Program-made: the position numbers and the translations under genes
The notes under the pieces: generated by a model
What the model saw: only the letters and a program-made list of their open reading frames with translations
The model's database searches: none
Told to the model about the DNA's origin: nothing
Shown: positions 1 through 9,854 of the stretch, piece after piece
Layout: the number at the start of each line of letters is the position of its first letter
Position numbering within the stretch: position 1 is the stretch's first letter
Origin: Xanthomonas arboricola
Lineage (GTDB): Bacteria; Pseudomonadota; Gammaproteobacteria; Xanthomonadales; Xanthomonadaceae
Direction: 5' to 3'
DNA length: 64,000 nt
Assembly: GCF_003353015.1 (NCBI RefSeq)
Contig: NZ_QREM01000007.1
Location: 868,044-932,043 of the forward strand

Positions 1-1881
1 ACGGTAATCGGGCATCTCCTCTGCCACCTGGCGCGACTTCGCGCGTCCCTTGCCGGCCTTCTTTTCTGCGGCGTCCTCGCGCGCACCTTCCATGATGTCG
101 GAGATCGGACGCGCCACCGACTTGGGCGTGATGCCATGTTCCAGGTTGTACTCGACCTGCTTCTCGCGGCGGCGGTCGGTTTCGTCGATCGCGGCCTGCA
201 TCGAGCGCGTCATCTTGTCGGCATACAGAATGGCCTTGCCGCGCAGGTTGCGCGCGGCGCGACCGATGGTCTGGATCAGCGAGCCGGTCGAACGCAGGAA
301 GCCTTCCTTGTCCGCATCCAGGATCGCCACCAGCGACACCTCCGGCATATCCAGGCCTTCGCGCAACAGATTGATGCCGACCAGAACGTCGAACTTGCCA
401 AGGCGCAGGTCGCGGATGATTTCCACGCGCTCCACGGTGTCGATATCCGAGTGCAGGTAGCGCACGCGAATGCCATGCTCGCCCAGGTATTCGGTGAGAT
501 TTTCGGCCATGCGCTTGGTCAGCGTGGTGACCAGCACGCGGTCGCCAAGCTTGATGCGCTCGTGCACCTCGGACATCAGGTCGTCGACCTGCGTCCCCAC
601 CGGGCGGATCTCGACCACCGGATCGATCAGGCCGGTCGGGCGCACCACCAGTTCAGTGATCTCGCCCGCGGACTCGCGCAGCTCGTAGGGGCCTGGCGTG
701 GCCGAGACATAGATGCTGCGTGGCGAACGCGCCTCCCATTCCTCGAAACGCAGCGGACGGTTGTCCAGCGCCGACGGCAGCCGGAACCCGAACTCCACCA
801 GTGTCTCCTTGCGCGAGCGGTCACCCTTGTACATCGCGCCGATCTGCGGAATGGTCACATGCGACTCGTCGATGACCAGTAGCGCGTCCGGCGGCAGGTA
901 GTCGAACAAGGTCGGCGGCGGCTCGCCGGGCGCCTTGCCGGTGAGATGCCGCGAATAGTTCTCGATGCCGTTGCAGAAGCCGACTTCGGCCATCATCTCC
1001 AGATCGAACTGGGTGCGCTGCGCCAGGCGCTGCGCTTCAACCAACTTGTTCTGCGAGTACAGCTGCTCCAGGCGCTCCTTCAATTCCTCCTTGATCGTAT
1101 CCACCGCACTCAGCGTGCGCTCGCGCGTGGTCGCGTAGTGCGTCTTGGGGTACACGGTGTAGCGCTGCAGCTTGCGCAGCGTTTCGCCGGTCAGCGGATC
1201 GAACAGGGTCAGCCGCTCGATGTCGCCATCGAACAACTCGATCCGCAACGCTTCGGTGTCGGATTCGGCCGGGAACACGTCCAGCACCTCGCCACGCACG
1301 CGGAACGCGCCGCGGGTCAGCTCGAATTCATTGCGGGTGTACTGCAGGTCGGTGAGATGGCGGATCAACTGGCGTTGGTCGATGTGCTCGCCCACCGACA
1401 GGATCAGGCGCAGCGACAGATAGTCTTCCGGCGCGCCCAGGCCATAGATCGCCGACACCGTGGCCACCACCAGCGAATCGCGACGCGACAGCAGGGTCTT
1501 GGTCGCCGACAGACGCATCTGCTCGATGTGCTCGTTGATCGAACTGTCCTTCTCGATGAAGGTGTCCGACGACGGCACATAGGCCTCGGGCTGGTAGTAG
1601 TCGTAGTAGCTGACGAAGTACTCCACCGCGTTGTGCGGAAAGAACGACTTGAACTCGCCGTACAACTGCGCCGCCAGCGTCTTGTTGGGCGCCATCACCA
1701 GGGTCGGCTTCTGCACCTGCTGGATCACGTTGGCAATGGTGTAGGTCTTGCCGGAGCCGGTCACGCCCAACAGGGTCTGCTTGGCCAAGCCGGCCTCGAA
1801 GCTGGCGACCAGCTTGTCGATGGCGGCAGGCTGATCGCCGGCTGGGGAGTACGGGGATACGAGCTGAAAACGGTCGGTCAT
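1..1881 (-). CDS. uvrB: Excinuclease ABC subunit B (partial, 3' end outside window)
   Basis: DNA-damage recognition helicase of nucleotide excision repair; it receives lesions from UvrA and recruits UvrC in the cytoplasm. The visible 627 residues start [21 protein letters not shown] Walker A motif (GVTGSGKT) lies near residue 40, the Tyr-rich beta-hairpin ([12 protein letters not shown]) near 95, and the DESH helicase box and motif VI-like segment ([10 protein letters not shown]) follow. The family is usually about 670 aa, so roughly the last 45 residues, including the C-terminal UVR coiled coil, lie left of the window. The ATG at 1881 gives the canonical UvrB N terminus. The gene is divergent from the pseudopilin gene at 2021, with a 139 bp gap. 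No LexA-like box was recognised in that gap. Confidence 0.97.
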   Translation of the reverse strand, partial: MTDRFQLVSPYSPAGDQPAAIDKLVASFEAGLAKQTLLGVTGSGKTYTIANVIQQVQKPTLVMAPNKTLAAQLYGEFKSFFPHNAVEYFVSYYDYYQPEAYVPSSDTFIEKDSSINEHIEQMRLSATKTLLSRRDSLVVATVSAIYGLGAPEDYLSLRLILSVGEHIDQRQLIRHLTDLQYTRNEFELTRGAFRVRGEVLDVFPAESDTEALRIELFDGDIERLTLFDPLTGETLRKLQRYTVYPKTHYATTRERTLSAVDTIKEELKERLEQLYSQNKLVEAQRLAQRTQFDLEMMAEVGFCNGIENYSRHLTGKAPGEPPPTLFDYLPPDALLVIDESHVTIPQIGAMYKGDRSRKETLVEFGFRLPSALDNRPLRFEEWEARSPRSIYVSATPGPYELRESAGEITELVVRPTGLIDPVVEIRPVGTQVDDLMSEVHERIKLGDRVLVTTLTKRMAENLTEYLGEHGIRVRYLHSDIDTVERVEIIRDLRLGKFDVLVGINLLREGLDMPEVSLVAILDADKEGFLRSTGSLIQTIGRAARNLRGKAILYADKMTRSMQAAIDETDRRREKQVEYNLEHGITPKSVARPISDIMEGAREDAAEKKAGKGRAKSRQVAEEMPDYR

Positions 1882-2020
1882 GGAGCGGGTCTCGGGGAAG
1901 GACTGCACGAACGGCGGATGCCACTTTCGGTAAAAGTCCGACACCCCATCACTGAGAGCCGGCCTTACCTGGGCCATAGACGCCGTAGAGACTGCTTGCT
2001 CCGAGCCAGGGAGCAGGACG

Positions 2021-2563
2021 GTGAAAGCAGTGACTCGTTCGTGCGCAAAAGGGTACACGGCAGTACAGCTAGTGATCGTGATGGCGATCATCGGAATCAT
2101 GGCGGCCATCGGCCTGCCTAGCTTCAATGCTTTGATCGAATGGCAGCGAGCACAGGCACGGGTTCACGTGCTTACCGTACATCTGGCGATGGCCAGGAGC
2201 ATGGCCATCACGCATCGCCTGCCGGTTAGCGTCTGCCCATCCGTTGACGGCGCGAATTGCCGACCAGACAGGGACTGGAGCCGGGGATGGATTCTTTTCA
2301 AAGATCCAGCGCGTAGTGGGCAGCCTGCGGACGCGGGCTCGATCCTGCGGATCGAGCAGTATGCTGCGAGCGACAACATCAGCATCACTGGAACGATCGG
2401 CCGATCGCTCGTCCGATTTCTTCCGAACGGCCGCAATAGCGGCACCAACATCACGATCAGCCTCTGCACGGGCGCGCAACGCCTGGCGGATGTCATCGTC
2501 AACAACTCAGGGCGTACGCGCTCTGTCCGCTACAGGCAACCAACTGACTGCCCCGGCCGGTGA
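2021..2563 (+). CDS. Orphan FimT/GspH-like type IV pseudopilin
   Basis: 180-aa minor pseudopilin, probably processed by the prepilin peptidase and inserted in the inner membrane as part of a type IV pilus or type II secretion-like filament. A short basic leader ends in Gly11, followed by YTAVQ and a hydrophobic helix to about residue 34. A GspH/FimT-like globular domain then carries the ARSMAITHR...VSVCPS...WSRGWILF pattern typical of FimT proteins. The start is GTG. Oddity: the residue at mature position +5, almost always Glu, is Gln here. The gene is separated from the fimT-pilE operon by a convergent tRNA gene. Membership in the FimT/GspH family is seen directly; its exact partner filament is inference. 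Confidence 0.85.
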   Translation: MKAVTRSCAKGYTAVQLVIVMAIIGIMAAIGLPSFNALIEWQRAQARVHVLTVHLAMARSMAITHRLPVSVCPSVDGANCRPDRDWSRGWILFKDPARSGQPADAGSILRIEQYAASDNISITGTIGRSLVRFLPNGRNSGTNITISLCTGAQRLADVIVNNSGRTRSVRYRQPTDCPGR

Positions 2564-2571
2564 GCCACTGC

Positions 2572-2604
2572 AAAAACAAAGAGGCCGCGACTAGTCGCGG
2601 CCTC
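2572..2604 (-). terminator. Rho-independent terminator after tRNA-Asn
   Basis: A perfect 12-bp inverted repeat (GAGGCCGCGACT / AGTCGCGGCCTC, 2581-2604) is followed on the minus strand by a T-rich run (2572-2580). It lies about 10 nt past the tRNA-Asn 3' end, so it should end the tRNA transcript. On the plus strand the same hairpin follows the pseudopilin gene by 17 nt but lacks a T-run, so any bidirectional role is weaker. Confidence 0.85.
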
Positions 2605-2614
2605 TTCAACATCT

Positions 2615-2691
2615 TGGCGCCCGAAGTTGGACTCGAACCAACGACCCCCTGATTAACAGTCAAGTGCTCTAACCGGCTGAGCTATTCGGGC
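2615..2691 (-). tRNA. tRNA-Asn (GUU)
   Basis: 77-nt cloverleaf including an encoded CCA. The acceptor stem GCCCGAA pairs with TTCGGGC, followed by discriminator G and CCA. The anticodon loop CTGTTAA gives anticodon GTT (Asn). The T-arm reads GGTTCGAGTCC. It decodes AAC/AAU codons. It is a single gene with its own promoter and terminator, lying convergently between the orphan pseudopilin and pilE. Confidence 0.97.
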
Positions 2692-2701
2692 GGGGAGGCA
2701 C

Positions 2702-2730
2702 ATTCTATAGGCAACTTTGCAGCAGCGCAA
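2702..2730 (-). promoter_or_regulatory. Sigma-70-like promoter of tRNA-Asn
   Basis: On the minus strand a -35 element TTGCGC (2725-2730) and a -10 element TAGAAT (2702-2707) are separated by exactly 17 nt. The -10 box ends 10 nt before the mature tRNA 5' end. This is a near-consensus stable-RNA promoter; strength is inferred. Confidence 0.7.
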
Positions 2731-2745
2731 CACCTCGTAACGAAG

Positions 2746-3195
2746 CTACCAGCAGCCTGGAGTGGTAGTTGCACTCGGCGTCTTCACCCCTGTCTGGTTC
2801 AACGTCAGCGTGCCGCACTTGTCCTTGGCCTGATTGCCCTGGGGCGCAGCAGTCAAGGTAAAGGTCGACTGCGTAGTCGCGAGCGTAATGTTGTATTGCG
2901 CCGTATCACCTTCGCGCGGCGACTGGATGGTCGTCGAGCCGTTCCCGAACTTGAAACTGGCATAGGTGTTGTTGGTCGTATGCGAGCGTTCCAGCAACTG
3001 CGAGTATTCGACCAGATCGGCCTTGGCCTGCGCTCGGCGAGACTTGCGAACATGATCGGCATAGGAAGGATAGGCGACGGCAGCCAGGATGCCGACGATC
3101 GCGACGACGATCATCAACTCGATCAAGGTGAAACCACCGGCACCAGCACGCTGACGAAGTTGCGTGGACAGGGACCGCGATAGGTCTAAGGGCAT
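2746..3195 (-). CDS. pilE: Type IV pilin PilE (minor pilin)
   Basis: 149-aa type IV pilin-like protein, last gene of the minor-pilin operon. A basic leader ends in Gly-Gly, then [20 protein letters not shown] forms the N-terminal helix with Phe+1 and Glu+5 intact. This is followed by [20 protein letters not shown] and a C-terminal domain ending in a probable disulfide pair (CGTL...GCW). The start is taken as the ATG at 3195 because a GGAGA ribosome site sits 6 nt upstream; an in-frame TTG at 3201 would abut that site. The pilY1 stop lies 12 nt upstream. By analogy with Pseudomonas pilE it helps prime pilus assembly and carry PilY1 to the tip (family knowledge). Confidence 0.9.
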   Translation of the reverse strand: MPLDLSRSLSTQLRQRAGAGGFTLIELMIVVAIVGILAAVAYPSYADHVRKSRRAQAKADLVEYSQLLERSHTTNNTYASFKFGNGSTTIQSPREGDTAQYNITLATTQSTFTLTAAPQGNQAKDKCGTLTLNQTGVKTPSATTTPGCW

Positions 3196-3207
3196 TGACA
3201 ATCTCCG

Positions 3208-6200
3208 TTACTGAAGCTGGCGCCAGGACTGGCGGCCGCAAGGATAAGGGACATACATGGGCGGGGCGCCAGCCACGCTGACGATCATCCAGCAGCCCGA
3301 TCCTGCAGGCACGGTGGGTGCCGCAGAACCATCCTTGGGATTGACCTTGGGCTCGAGCCTGGGCACGACTGACACGCCCACGTCTTTAACCGGCGCATTG
3401 CCGCCGGTATTGAGCGAGATTCCAGCCGAATCGGTGGCAAGCGTGGAGCCACCGATGCCGCCCATTCGCACACCAGATAGGGCCCCCCTACCCGTCCGTG
3501 GATTCAGTCCGAACAACCAGTTCACACCATCGGTGCTGCACCCGCTGCTGATCGCGAGCGGCGAATAAGTGGGCATGAACAAGATTCCCGACACGAGTTC
3601 CGGATAACCCACAAATCGCTCACCGGCGGGCAGATCCACGTACCAGCCTAGTGCCAGAGCGGGACCAGTCCCTTGCTGCAGGGATCGAGTGGTACTGGAG
3701 GCGCCAATGCTGACCGAATACGGAGTCAGGTTCGCCCTTGTGAGAGTTGAGGAAACCACTCCATCGACCTGATCGGTGAAGCCATACAAGCTTTGCGTCT
3801 GCAGCGAGGAGCTTGCCAGATTGTCTTTACTAAACGAGAAACTCCCCGTGCCGAACAAAATCAGCACCCCTCCATTCTCGCCGGAAGCGGCCTGCAGCCC
3901 ACCAGTTATTGGCTGACGGTAGTTTAGACCACCCTCGGAATAGATCCCGGTCGTGAACGCGGGAACGGTTACTGAGGTTGCGGTCGAAGTGAGATCGAAC
4001 TTCCAGATTGCGCCGCGGAGATCGGCCGCATAGACAGTATCGGCATATCCATCACGCGTGCGAGCTGGCTTATTGGTCGTCGGATCGATTGTCAGATTGT
4101 CGATGCGATCCAGTACGATAATATTGCCTAGCCCGTTATTGCCACTGATTGAGGTTCCCGACTCAGTTGCCTCGATCATCCGAATCGTCGGTGTGGTGGC
4201 TGTTCCGATATCGACAACGAACAATACCGCCTTCCCAGTGGCGCTAGCGTAACCATTACCAAAGATCGCCTTCCAGCTGACCGTCCCATTGGACGCGCGC
4301 ACCGGGACGATGACGGGCTTGCCGAGCACATGCCCGATGTTCCCGCGCACAGCGGCATCGCCAGCAAGATCGTTGATCTCCCAGAGGCGACTACCGGCAC
4401 CGAAGCTTGCGGGATTGGTAACGTCAAGTGCGAAGACACCCCGACCTCCCGCTCCCGTGGTGCCGACCAGCGTCGTCTGCCAGGCATTGTTGTAGTAGGT
4501 ATCTCCTACGGCAAGCGGACCATCGACAAAATAACGATGCTCAAAACTGGGCACCGTAGATGACTTAATGGTCTGGTACGGTAGCAACAAATTCCCCATA
4601 TGGCCATAGGAGGTTGCCGGCACATAAGCAAAGCGCTCCCGACCACCACCTCCGGTGACGGCACCAGTGCTGTCGATGCCGCCATCGACAGCATGCAGCA
4701 TGCCGTCGTTGGCTCCTGCATACACCATATAGCCCCTGTTGCGCTTGCTATTTAGGTAGTTGGCATAGCTAGTCCCAAGCGTGCCGCCCAGGCCACGATA
4801 TCCGTAGTCATCGACCGGGGCACTGATAACCGGTGTGGAATTGACGATATCGCCGAGCACAGTACTCCGATCGCGTAGCTTGCCACCCTGCTGAACTTCG
4901 CCGCTGCGGTCGCCTAGCAGATAGTTGGCCGCGGTCGCAGCAGTTGCGCCAAGACTGGTCAGATCTGACTCCGAGCAGAGCGACTGCGCCGGATACAACG
5001 TCGCAGGCAGACCGCATAGGCCGCTTAAACTGACAGTCGTGCCATCGAGCTTTCGCACGTTACTGCCATCATTGAAATATACATTTCGCGTATTGGCGGC
5101 TGGTATCTGCGCAGACGCCTCCCAGAGAGGCGTAAAGCGTGCCTCGCGCGTATCCGGATCGACCGAAACCTGATTGGCCTTCAGCGTACTGGACCAATCT
5201 GTGCCATTGTTCCTGATCTGGTACTCAGGAGTGACGGTCAACGAGCCTGCACCGATACGCGCACCTGTCAGCGCCAGGGTGCCAGACGGCGAGTTGGGTG
5301 CACTGGCAGCCGACAACACGCGGCGCATGGCGCTGGTCACTTCATCAGGGCTCTTGGCGTTGATAAACTGACCACGACTATTGATCGTGGCGTGCCACAG
5401 TTCGTCAATGACACGACCATCGTCAGCGGTTACCGGATTGCCATTGCCAGTCCAGTTGGGGGCATTGGCGTAGGGGTCATCTGTCGCTGGTTGATTGACC
5501 TCATAGATATTCCCCTGCGCACCTAAAGTGATCGCATAGAAGTTAATATGCAGATCTTTCTGGCAGTCCAAACGCTTCCAATCCGCAGATGTCTTGGCGA
5601 GCGTAGCGCACTTTTCGTCCACAGGCACCCGCCCAGCCGGGAAGCCCGGCCCTGTCACCAGTGGCGTAGAAGCCCCTGAATAATAGCTCGCAGCGATGTC
5701 AGCGATTGTATCGCTGTAACTATCAGCGAACGGCACGATGGGGAAGTCTACCGTACCAGTGGAATCGGCATTGCCATAGCCAGTGACCGAATTATTCCTA
5801 GTCGTGTACCCATCAGTAAATAGCATGCCGCCATTCTTCTGACATGCACGCACCACCGGAGCTCCGTCCCCCGTCCGCCTAAATTGTTGACCCAAATAAT
5901 CGATGGCCGCCCGATTTGGCGTGCCACCACTCGGCCTGAGACGATAAATTTGCTGAAATAAAGCCTCACGCGAATCATCGTTCGTGACATCATACATGGT
6001 CGGCTGAGCCAAATTATTGATTGTGAAATAACCGACCCGCATATTTTCAATGCCGGTCAATGCCCGCGACTCTGAGCCAATGATCGAGAGAATACGATTC
6101 CGATGGTATTGAAACCAATTAGCAAAATTTTGCCTCGCATTATTATAAGCAGACGTATTAGCAGCGGAATAATTGGAGCGAAGTATTTGATATCGTCGCA

Positions 6201-7113
6201 TATTGCAGCCCGGGCCGCATGCATTTACGATAAGCGGCCGATTGGTGTCGCTAGTCAGGTATCCTATGGGCGCCGGAGCGGCCGCAGGCAAATAGAATGT
6301 TGCAGGGACGTAGGAGATTTGCACCGAACAAGTTGCAGCCACCTGGGCATTAAAGCCAAGAGTGGACCAAAGTCCATTCGTGCCCGGCAGGCCATTCGAG
6401 TTGTTGGTACTGCACGCCCTAGCATTACCGCCCGTGCGATAGCGCGTCCCAGAAGGAATCGTCATTCCAATTAAAAATCGAAATGAACTATCACCATTAA
6501 CCTCTCTACTTACCCCAAGATTAACCGCAGTGCCGTAGCGACTCATGTTTATCGTGCCATCGTCCCAATAAACATCAGGGTCACGCGAATCCGCTCGAGC
6601 ACTGTCGAAATCGGCCTGCGGCCATAAGCCCTTATTAACTTCATCGCCTTTGGATAGACTCCATGGATCGTATTTGATATTCGGATCGAAATAATTTGCG
6701 TTATATGCTGGCGATCTTGCGAAACCAAATTGATCAATCGGCGGAAGAGCCACGCCCGGACTATATGACGAATTATACGAAGGAAAAGGAAATAAATACA
6801 CGTAACAGTCGACAAAACCATTACAGTCGGAACCATTATTAAAAAAACTTCCATCGGCATTAAAGAAGCTGGAATTGACACTATTCCATTGCAGTCGCCC
6901 ATCACCGCCTTTGAAAATGCGCTCAAACGTCATTGAGTTCGAATCATCCACCGTCATAATAAATGCCGGCGGGACCGGACTGCCATTATTAAGTGGACCC
7001 TGTGCCAACTTTTCCTGACCCTGCGCCGCGATCAGGTTGTATACAAAGTAACCGCTCATCGCGATCAGGACTATGGCGGAGGCGATAGCGGTTCGAACGG
7101 TGCGACGAGACAT
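3208..7113 (-). CDS. pilY1: PilY1-type type IV pilus tip adhesin/assembly protein
   Basis: 1301-aa surface protein associated with the type IV pilus tip. An N-terminal hydrophobic segment (residues about 9-30) acts as signal or anchor. A von Willebrand A-like domain begins near residue 52 with a MIDAS motif D56-x-S58-x-S60. The C-terminal half is the Neisseria-PilC-type beta-propeller, with AGANDGMLHAVDGG, FALDVTNPASFG and DGYADTVYAADLRGAIWKFDL, the last a probable calcium-loop region. ATG 7113 is chosen over upstream starts because it follows a TGAGG site and lies 10 nt after the pilX stop. Oddity: the part encoding residues from about 1 to 550 (about 5400-7060) is clearly AT-richer than the 3' half and the neighbouring genes, suggesting a diversified or exchanged module. 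Confidence 0.93.
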   Translation of the reverse strand: MSRRTVRTAIASAIVLIAMSGYFVYNLIAAQGQEKLAQGPLNNGSPVPPAFIMTVDDSNSMTFERIFKGGDGRLQWNSVNSSFFNADGSFFNNGSDCNGFVDCYVYLFPFPSYNSSYSPGVALPPIDQFGFARSPAYNANYFDPNIKYDPWSLSKGDEVNKGLWPQADFDSARADSRDPDVYWDDGTINMSRYGTAVNLGVSREVNGDSSFRFLIGMTIPSGTRYRTGGNARACSTNNSNGLPGTNGLWSTLGFNAQVAATCSVQISYVPATFYLPAAAPAPIGYLTSDTNRPLIVNACGPGCNMRRYQILRSNYSAANTSAYNNARQNFANWFQYHRNRILSIIGSESRALTGIENMRVGYFTINNLAQPTMYDVTNDDSREALFQQIYRLRPSGGTPNRAAIDYLGQQFRRTGDGAPVVRACQKNGGMLFTDGYTTRNNSVTGYGNADSTGTVDFPIVPFADSYSDTIADIAASYYSGASTPLVTGPGFPAGRVPVDEKCATLAKTSADWKRLDCQKDLHINFYAITLGAQGNIYEVNQPATDDPYANAPNWTGNGNPVTADDGRVIDELWHATINSRGQFINAKSPDEVTSAMRRVLSAASAPNSPSGTLALTGARIGAGSLTVTPEYQIRNNGTDWSSTLKANQVSVDPDTREARFTPLWEASAQIPAANTRNVYFNDGSNVRKLDGTTVSLSGLCGLPATLYPAQSLCSESDLTSLGATAATAANYLLGDRSGEVQQGGKLRDRSTVLGDIVNSTPVISAPVDDYGYRGLGGTLGTSYANYLNSKRNRGYMVYAGANDGMLHAVDGGIDSTGAVTGGGGRERFAYVPATSYGHMGNLLLPYQTIKSSTVPSFEHRYFVDGPLAVGDTYYNNAWQTTLVGTTGAGGRGVFALDVTNPASFGAGSRLWEINDLAGDAAVRGNIGHVLGKPVIVPVRASNGTVSWKAIFGNGYASATGKAVLFVVDIGTATTPTIRMIEATESGTSISGNNGLGNIIVLDRIDNLTIDPTTNKPARTRDGYADTVYAADLRGAIWKFDLTSTATSVTVPAFTTGIYSEGGLNYRQPITGGLQAASGENGGVLILFGTGSFSFSKDNLASSSLQTQSLYGFTDQVDGVVSSTLTRANLTPYSVSIGASSTTRSLQQGTGPALALGWYVDLPAGERFVGYPELVSGILFMPTYSPLAISSGCSTDGVNWLFGLNPRTGRGALSGVRMGGIGGSTLATDSAGISLNTGGNAPVKDVGVSVVPRLEPKVNPKDGSAAPTVPAGSGCWMIVSVAGAPPMYVPYPCGRQSWRQLQ

Positions 7114-7123
7114 GCTCACGGCC

Positions 7124-7633
7124 TCAGAGCTTGAAGATGGAATCGATCGCCGCCGACGAAGATGCATCCGTCGTAGCATCGTTGGCGAAGGTGGTGATTT
7201 GATAGACCGGAGTCACCGGGTCGACCGGATCGCCCATCGCGAGCGAGCCCCCCCCGATGATGCACGAGTCGATGCGACGCACATTAACCGCTTGGTTGAC
7301 CGACACGGCCTTATTACGTGCCCAAGCCATCGGATCGAATGCTGTATCGCAGTTCTGCTGGATTTCAGTGTCCGCAACCGTTGCGTCGCTGGGAGCACTC
7401 TTGCGATTGGCGATGGCCTCAATCGCCCGCTCGCTCCTGCGCGTCACGCCCTCGGCATTCTGAAAGGCGATATTGGTCACCAGATAATTGGACGCCATTT
7501 TTTCCTGCATGCCTGCCACTTGCATGCCGGCGATCCCGATCAGCGCCAGCAGGATCAACATGATCAAGGCAACATAGAGCACGGCCCCCCGAGGACGGGA
7601 TGGCATTGGGCGGCGGCGAGCGACTGCATTCAT
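7124..7633 (-). CDS. pilX: Minor pilin PilX
   Basis: 169-aa minor pilin. After a basic N terminus the sequence RGAVLYVALIMLILLALIGI matches the PilX N-terminal helix. As usual for PilX, the Glu+5 of classical pilins is absent. The sequence then follows the family pattern MQVAGMQEKMASNYLV and FQNAEGV. It starts 3 nt after the pilW stop and ends 10 nt before pilY1. In the Pseudomonas model PilX, PilV, PilW, FimU and PilE form the priming complex at the pilus tip (family knowledge). Confidence 0.92.
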   Translation of the reverse strand: MNAVARRRPMPSRPRGAVLYVALIMLILLALIGIAGMQVAGMQEKMASNYLVTNIAFQNAEGVTRRSERAIEAIANRKSAPSDATVADTEIQQNCDTAFDPMAWARNKAVSVNQAVNVRRIDSCIIGGGSLAMGDPVDPVTPVYQITTFANDATTDASSSAAIDSIFKL

Positions 7634-7636
7634 TGA

Positions 7637-8803
7637 TCAATTCCCAAACAGACGATTGCGCAAGGCGATCGTGGATTCGTAGGTCATTCGGTAGCGGCCA
7701 TCCGTCTGGGCGGGCGGCGCAAACGAAACGCCCAATGCACTGGGATAATTCAACGCAGTTGCCGGGCGTTCGGCTGTGGAAGGTGCGGGACTGCGCGCCA
7801 GGATGCCAACTTGAACTTGCCCGACCCGTCTCCACTGGCCAGCAGCTGTGGCATCGACCGCAGTGGATACGTCGCTCGCGATCGCCTGGGTGCTGATGTT
7901 TCCCAACGGGGGCGAGGTATTGGACATGTTCACGGTCTGATCGAGACCGAACAGCAGCTGCATGTTCTCGATCCCTTCGACCAACTCTTCCGGCGTGCCA
8001 TAGTCGTCGACACCATTGGACCGTGCACGCATCAGCGCAGGCTCGCCCGAGGTCGTCGATGTACCGACGTAGTAAACCAGCGATTCGGCGCGATAAAGCA
8101 TTGCCTGGCCGCTGGGACGGGTGGAGTAATTGGACAGATTGGTTCCTGTGGCAGTGACTTGGCCGCTGGCATAGGTACCCTTAAACACCGTGGCATGGGC
8201 GCAGTCCGCAACCCCGAACAGGCTCGGAGCCGCCTGCCCCCCCTCTGTCAAACGCAATCCGGCCGAGGCATTGAAGCCCACGACGCTGTTGCTGCCTGTG
8301 GTCAACGTTGTGATTGGCACGCCTTCCGGAGCAAGGAAACGCAGAACCAGGATATCGCTGCCGCCGCGCGGATTGAGCTTGGTGATCGATGCTGGGAGAT
8401 TCGCTGGTACTGCCCAGTTATCTCCAAGCTTCAGGCTGCCGGGAGGCGTCGTATTAGGTGCCTCGTAGCCTTGCACGCTGATGCTGAAATCCAGCGGATG
8501 ACCCGAGCCGCTGGCCGCGCCGGTAGTGACCACCGGGTCGCCCTCCCCGCGCACAAAATGCGCCTGGTCGTTGACGCAACCGAAATGCCCGGCCATGCGA
8601 ATGTCGCGCTGGAGGAAATCCATGGCGAAACGTCCGTTTTCCTGTGCGCGCGCACTGCCTTCAGCCAGCATCGATGCAGTACGCGAGGCAGAAAAGACCT
8701 GGATGACTCCCAGCATCAGCACAAGGCCGATCACCATGGCGATCATCATCTCTATCAAGCTGATGCCCGCAGCGACACGCTTGGAAGAAGGCCGCCGCGT
8801 CAT
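7637..8803 (-). CDS. pilW: Minor pilin PilW
   Basis: 388-aa minor pilin. The processing site is Gly13 followed by ISLIEMMIAMVIGLVLMLGV, so +1 is Ile rather than Phe but Glu+5 is kept. PilW-specific pattern: ARAQENGRFAMDFLQRDIRMAGHFGC near residues 50-77. The large C-terminal domain contains paired Cys residues. Its ATG overlaps the pilV stop in an ATGA arrangement, implying translational coupling. Confidence 0.93.
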   Translation of the reverse strand: MTRRPSSKRVAAGISLIEMMIAMVIGLVLMLGVIQVFSASRTASMLAEGSARAQENGRFAMDFLQRDIRMAGHFGCVNDQAHFVRGEGDPVVTTGAASGSGHPLDFSISVQGYEAPNTTPPGSLKLGDNWAVPANLPASITKLNPRGGSDILVLRFLAPEGVPITTLTTGSNSVVGFNASAGLRLTEGGQAAPSLFGVADCAHATVFKGTYASGQVTATGTNLSNYSTRPSGQAMLYRAESLVYYVGTSTTSGEPALMRARSNGVDDYGTPEELVEGIENMQLLFGLDQTVNMSNTSPPLGNISTQAIASDVSTAVDATAAGQWRRVGQVQVGILARSPAPSTAERPATALNYPSALGVSFAPPAQTDGRYRMTYESTIALRNRLFGN

Positions 8804-9276
8804 AGCTGCGATACCAGGGTAAAGGTGGTCTGGGCGTTGGGATTATTGGCGTCCCAGCGCTGGTCTCCCCAACTAATGCCAACGGTGACCTGGCCGTTGT
8901 TATTGAGAACGGTTGCGCTGGCACCTTCGCCCAATGCGCGCACGACCTGGCATTTCCAGCGCGCGATATTGTCAGCGATGGCCACGCTTCCGAGAGGTCG
9001 GCTGCAACTGGCCGCGGTCACGCTATTTGCGGCAAAGGTGGCATCGGTATACCAGGCAGACTGGAAGCGATTACTTCGCATCTGGTCCATCAGGTCATAC
9101 GCCAGGTTGGTTGCCTGGGTGCGGTAGTTGGAACTCTGTACGAACCGCACATTGGCCGTCTGCAACAGCGCAAAGCCAAGCAAGCCAAATGCCAGTACGA
9201 CGATGGCGACCAGCGCCTCAAGCAGACTGAATCCCTTGGCGCGAGAGGGCGAAACGAAGGGACGGAGACGCATCAT
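8800..9276 (-). CDS. pilV: Minor pilin PilV
   Basis: 158-aa minor pilin. The leader MMRLRPFVSPSRAKG is followed by FSLLEALVAIVVLAFGLLGF with Glu+5 present, then LLQTANVRFVQSSNYRTQA, typical of PilV. The start at 9276 is the first of two adjacent ATG codons and overlaps the fimT stop (ATGA); upstream in-frame codons lie inside fimT. It belongs to the fimT-pilVWXY1E operon. Confidence 0.9.
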   Translation of the reverse strand: MMRLRPFVSPSRAKGFSLLEALVAIVVLAFGLLGFALLQTANVRFVQSSNYRTQATNLAYDLMDQMRSNRFQSAWYTDATFAANSVTAASCSRPLGSVAIADNIARWKCQVVRALGEGASATVLNNNGQVTVGISWGDQRWDANNPNAQTTFTLVSQL

Positions 9277-9788
9277 TGACAGGAGCTCTTCTGAGACGTG
9301 ATCTGGCCGGCGGCATTGACGAACAAGGTGCGCCGCAGCGCCTGCCCATCGCACGTCATCGGTTGCAACGTAATCTGTTGATTTGTCGACGCGACCCTGC
9401 GCCCGCGTCCATCGAATGCAATCGTTGCGCCGGACGGACCGGAATTGCTTAGCGACGGGTCAATTGAGACGAAACGCAAGACGGTGTCGCCACCCTTGAA
9501 GGCTCCATCTACGTCGGTATCCGCCCAAGCCAGCATCCCGCTCCCCCAGTTGTTGTCGCATGCGGTCCCCGATGCGCTACCGCAAACCCCACCACCTCGG
9601 CGATTGCGTATCGCCTCACTGCGCGCGAGAGACAGCAGCCCGAGGGTCTCATTGGCGCTACTGGCTACGCGATTGGAGCGTATTACTCCACGAAAGCTTG
9701 GAAGCGCGATCGTAAGCAAAATCGCCAACACGGCGATCGCAATGATCAATTCCACAAGTGTGAAGCCGGTAGATCGGCGAAAAGACAT
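9273..9788 (-). CDS. fimT: FimT/FimU-type minor pilin, first gene of minor-pilin operon
   Basis: 171-aa GspH/FimT-family pseudopilin. MSFRRSTG is the prepilin leader, then FTLVELIIAIAVLAILLTIA with Phe+1 and Glu+5. The globular domain shows the SLARSEAIRNRRGGGVCGS pattern and a Cys pair near the C terminus. ATG 9788 is preceded by a strong GGGGAG site, which rules out the earlier in-frame start at 9830. It likely plays the FimU role in the initiation complex. Confidence 0.9.
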   Translation of the reverse strand: MSFRRSTGFTLVELIIAIAVLAILLTIALPSFRGVIRSNRVASSANETLGLLSLARSEAIRNRRGGGVCGSASGTACDNNWGSGMLAWADTDVDGAFKGGDTVLRFVSIDPSLSNSGPSGATIAFDGRGRRVASTNQQITLQPMTCDGQALRRTLFVNAAGQITSQKSSCQ

Positions 9789-9854
9789 TGGACGCTCCCC
9801 AGCGTGACCTGACCAAGATGCTTCGACCACCCCCTCAAGAACAAGCAGTGGGGG

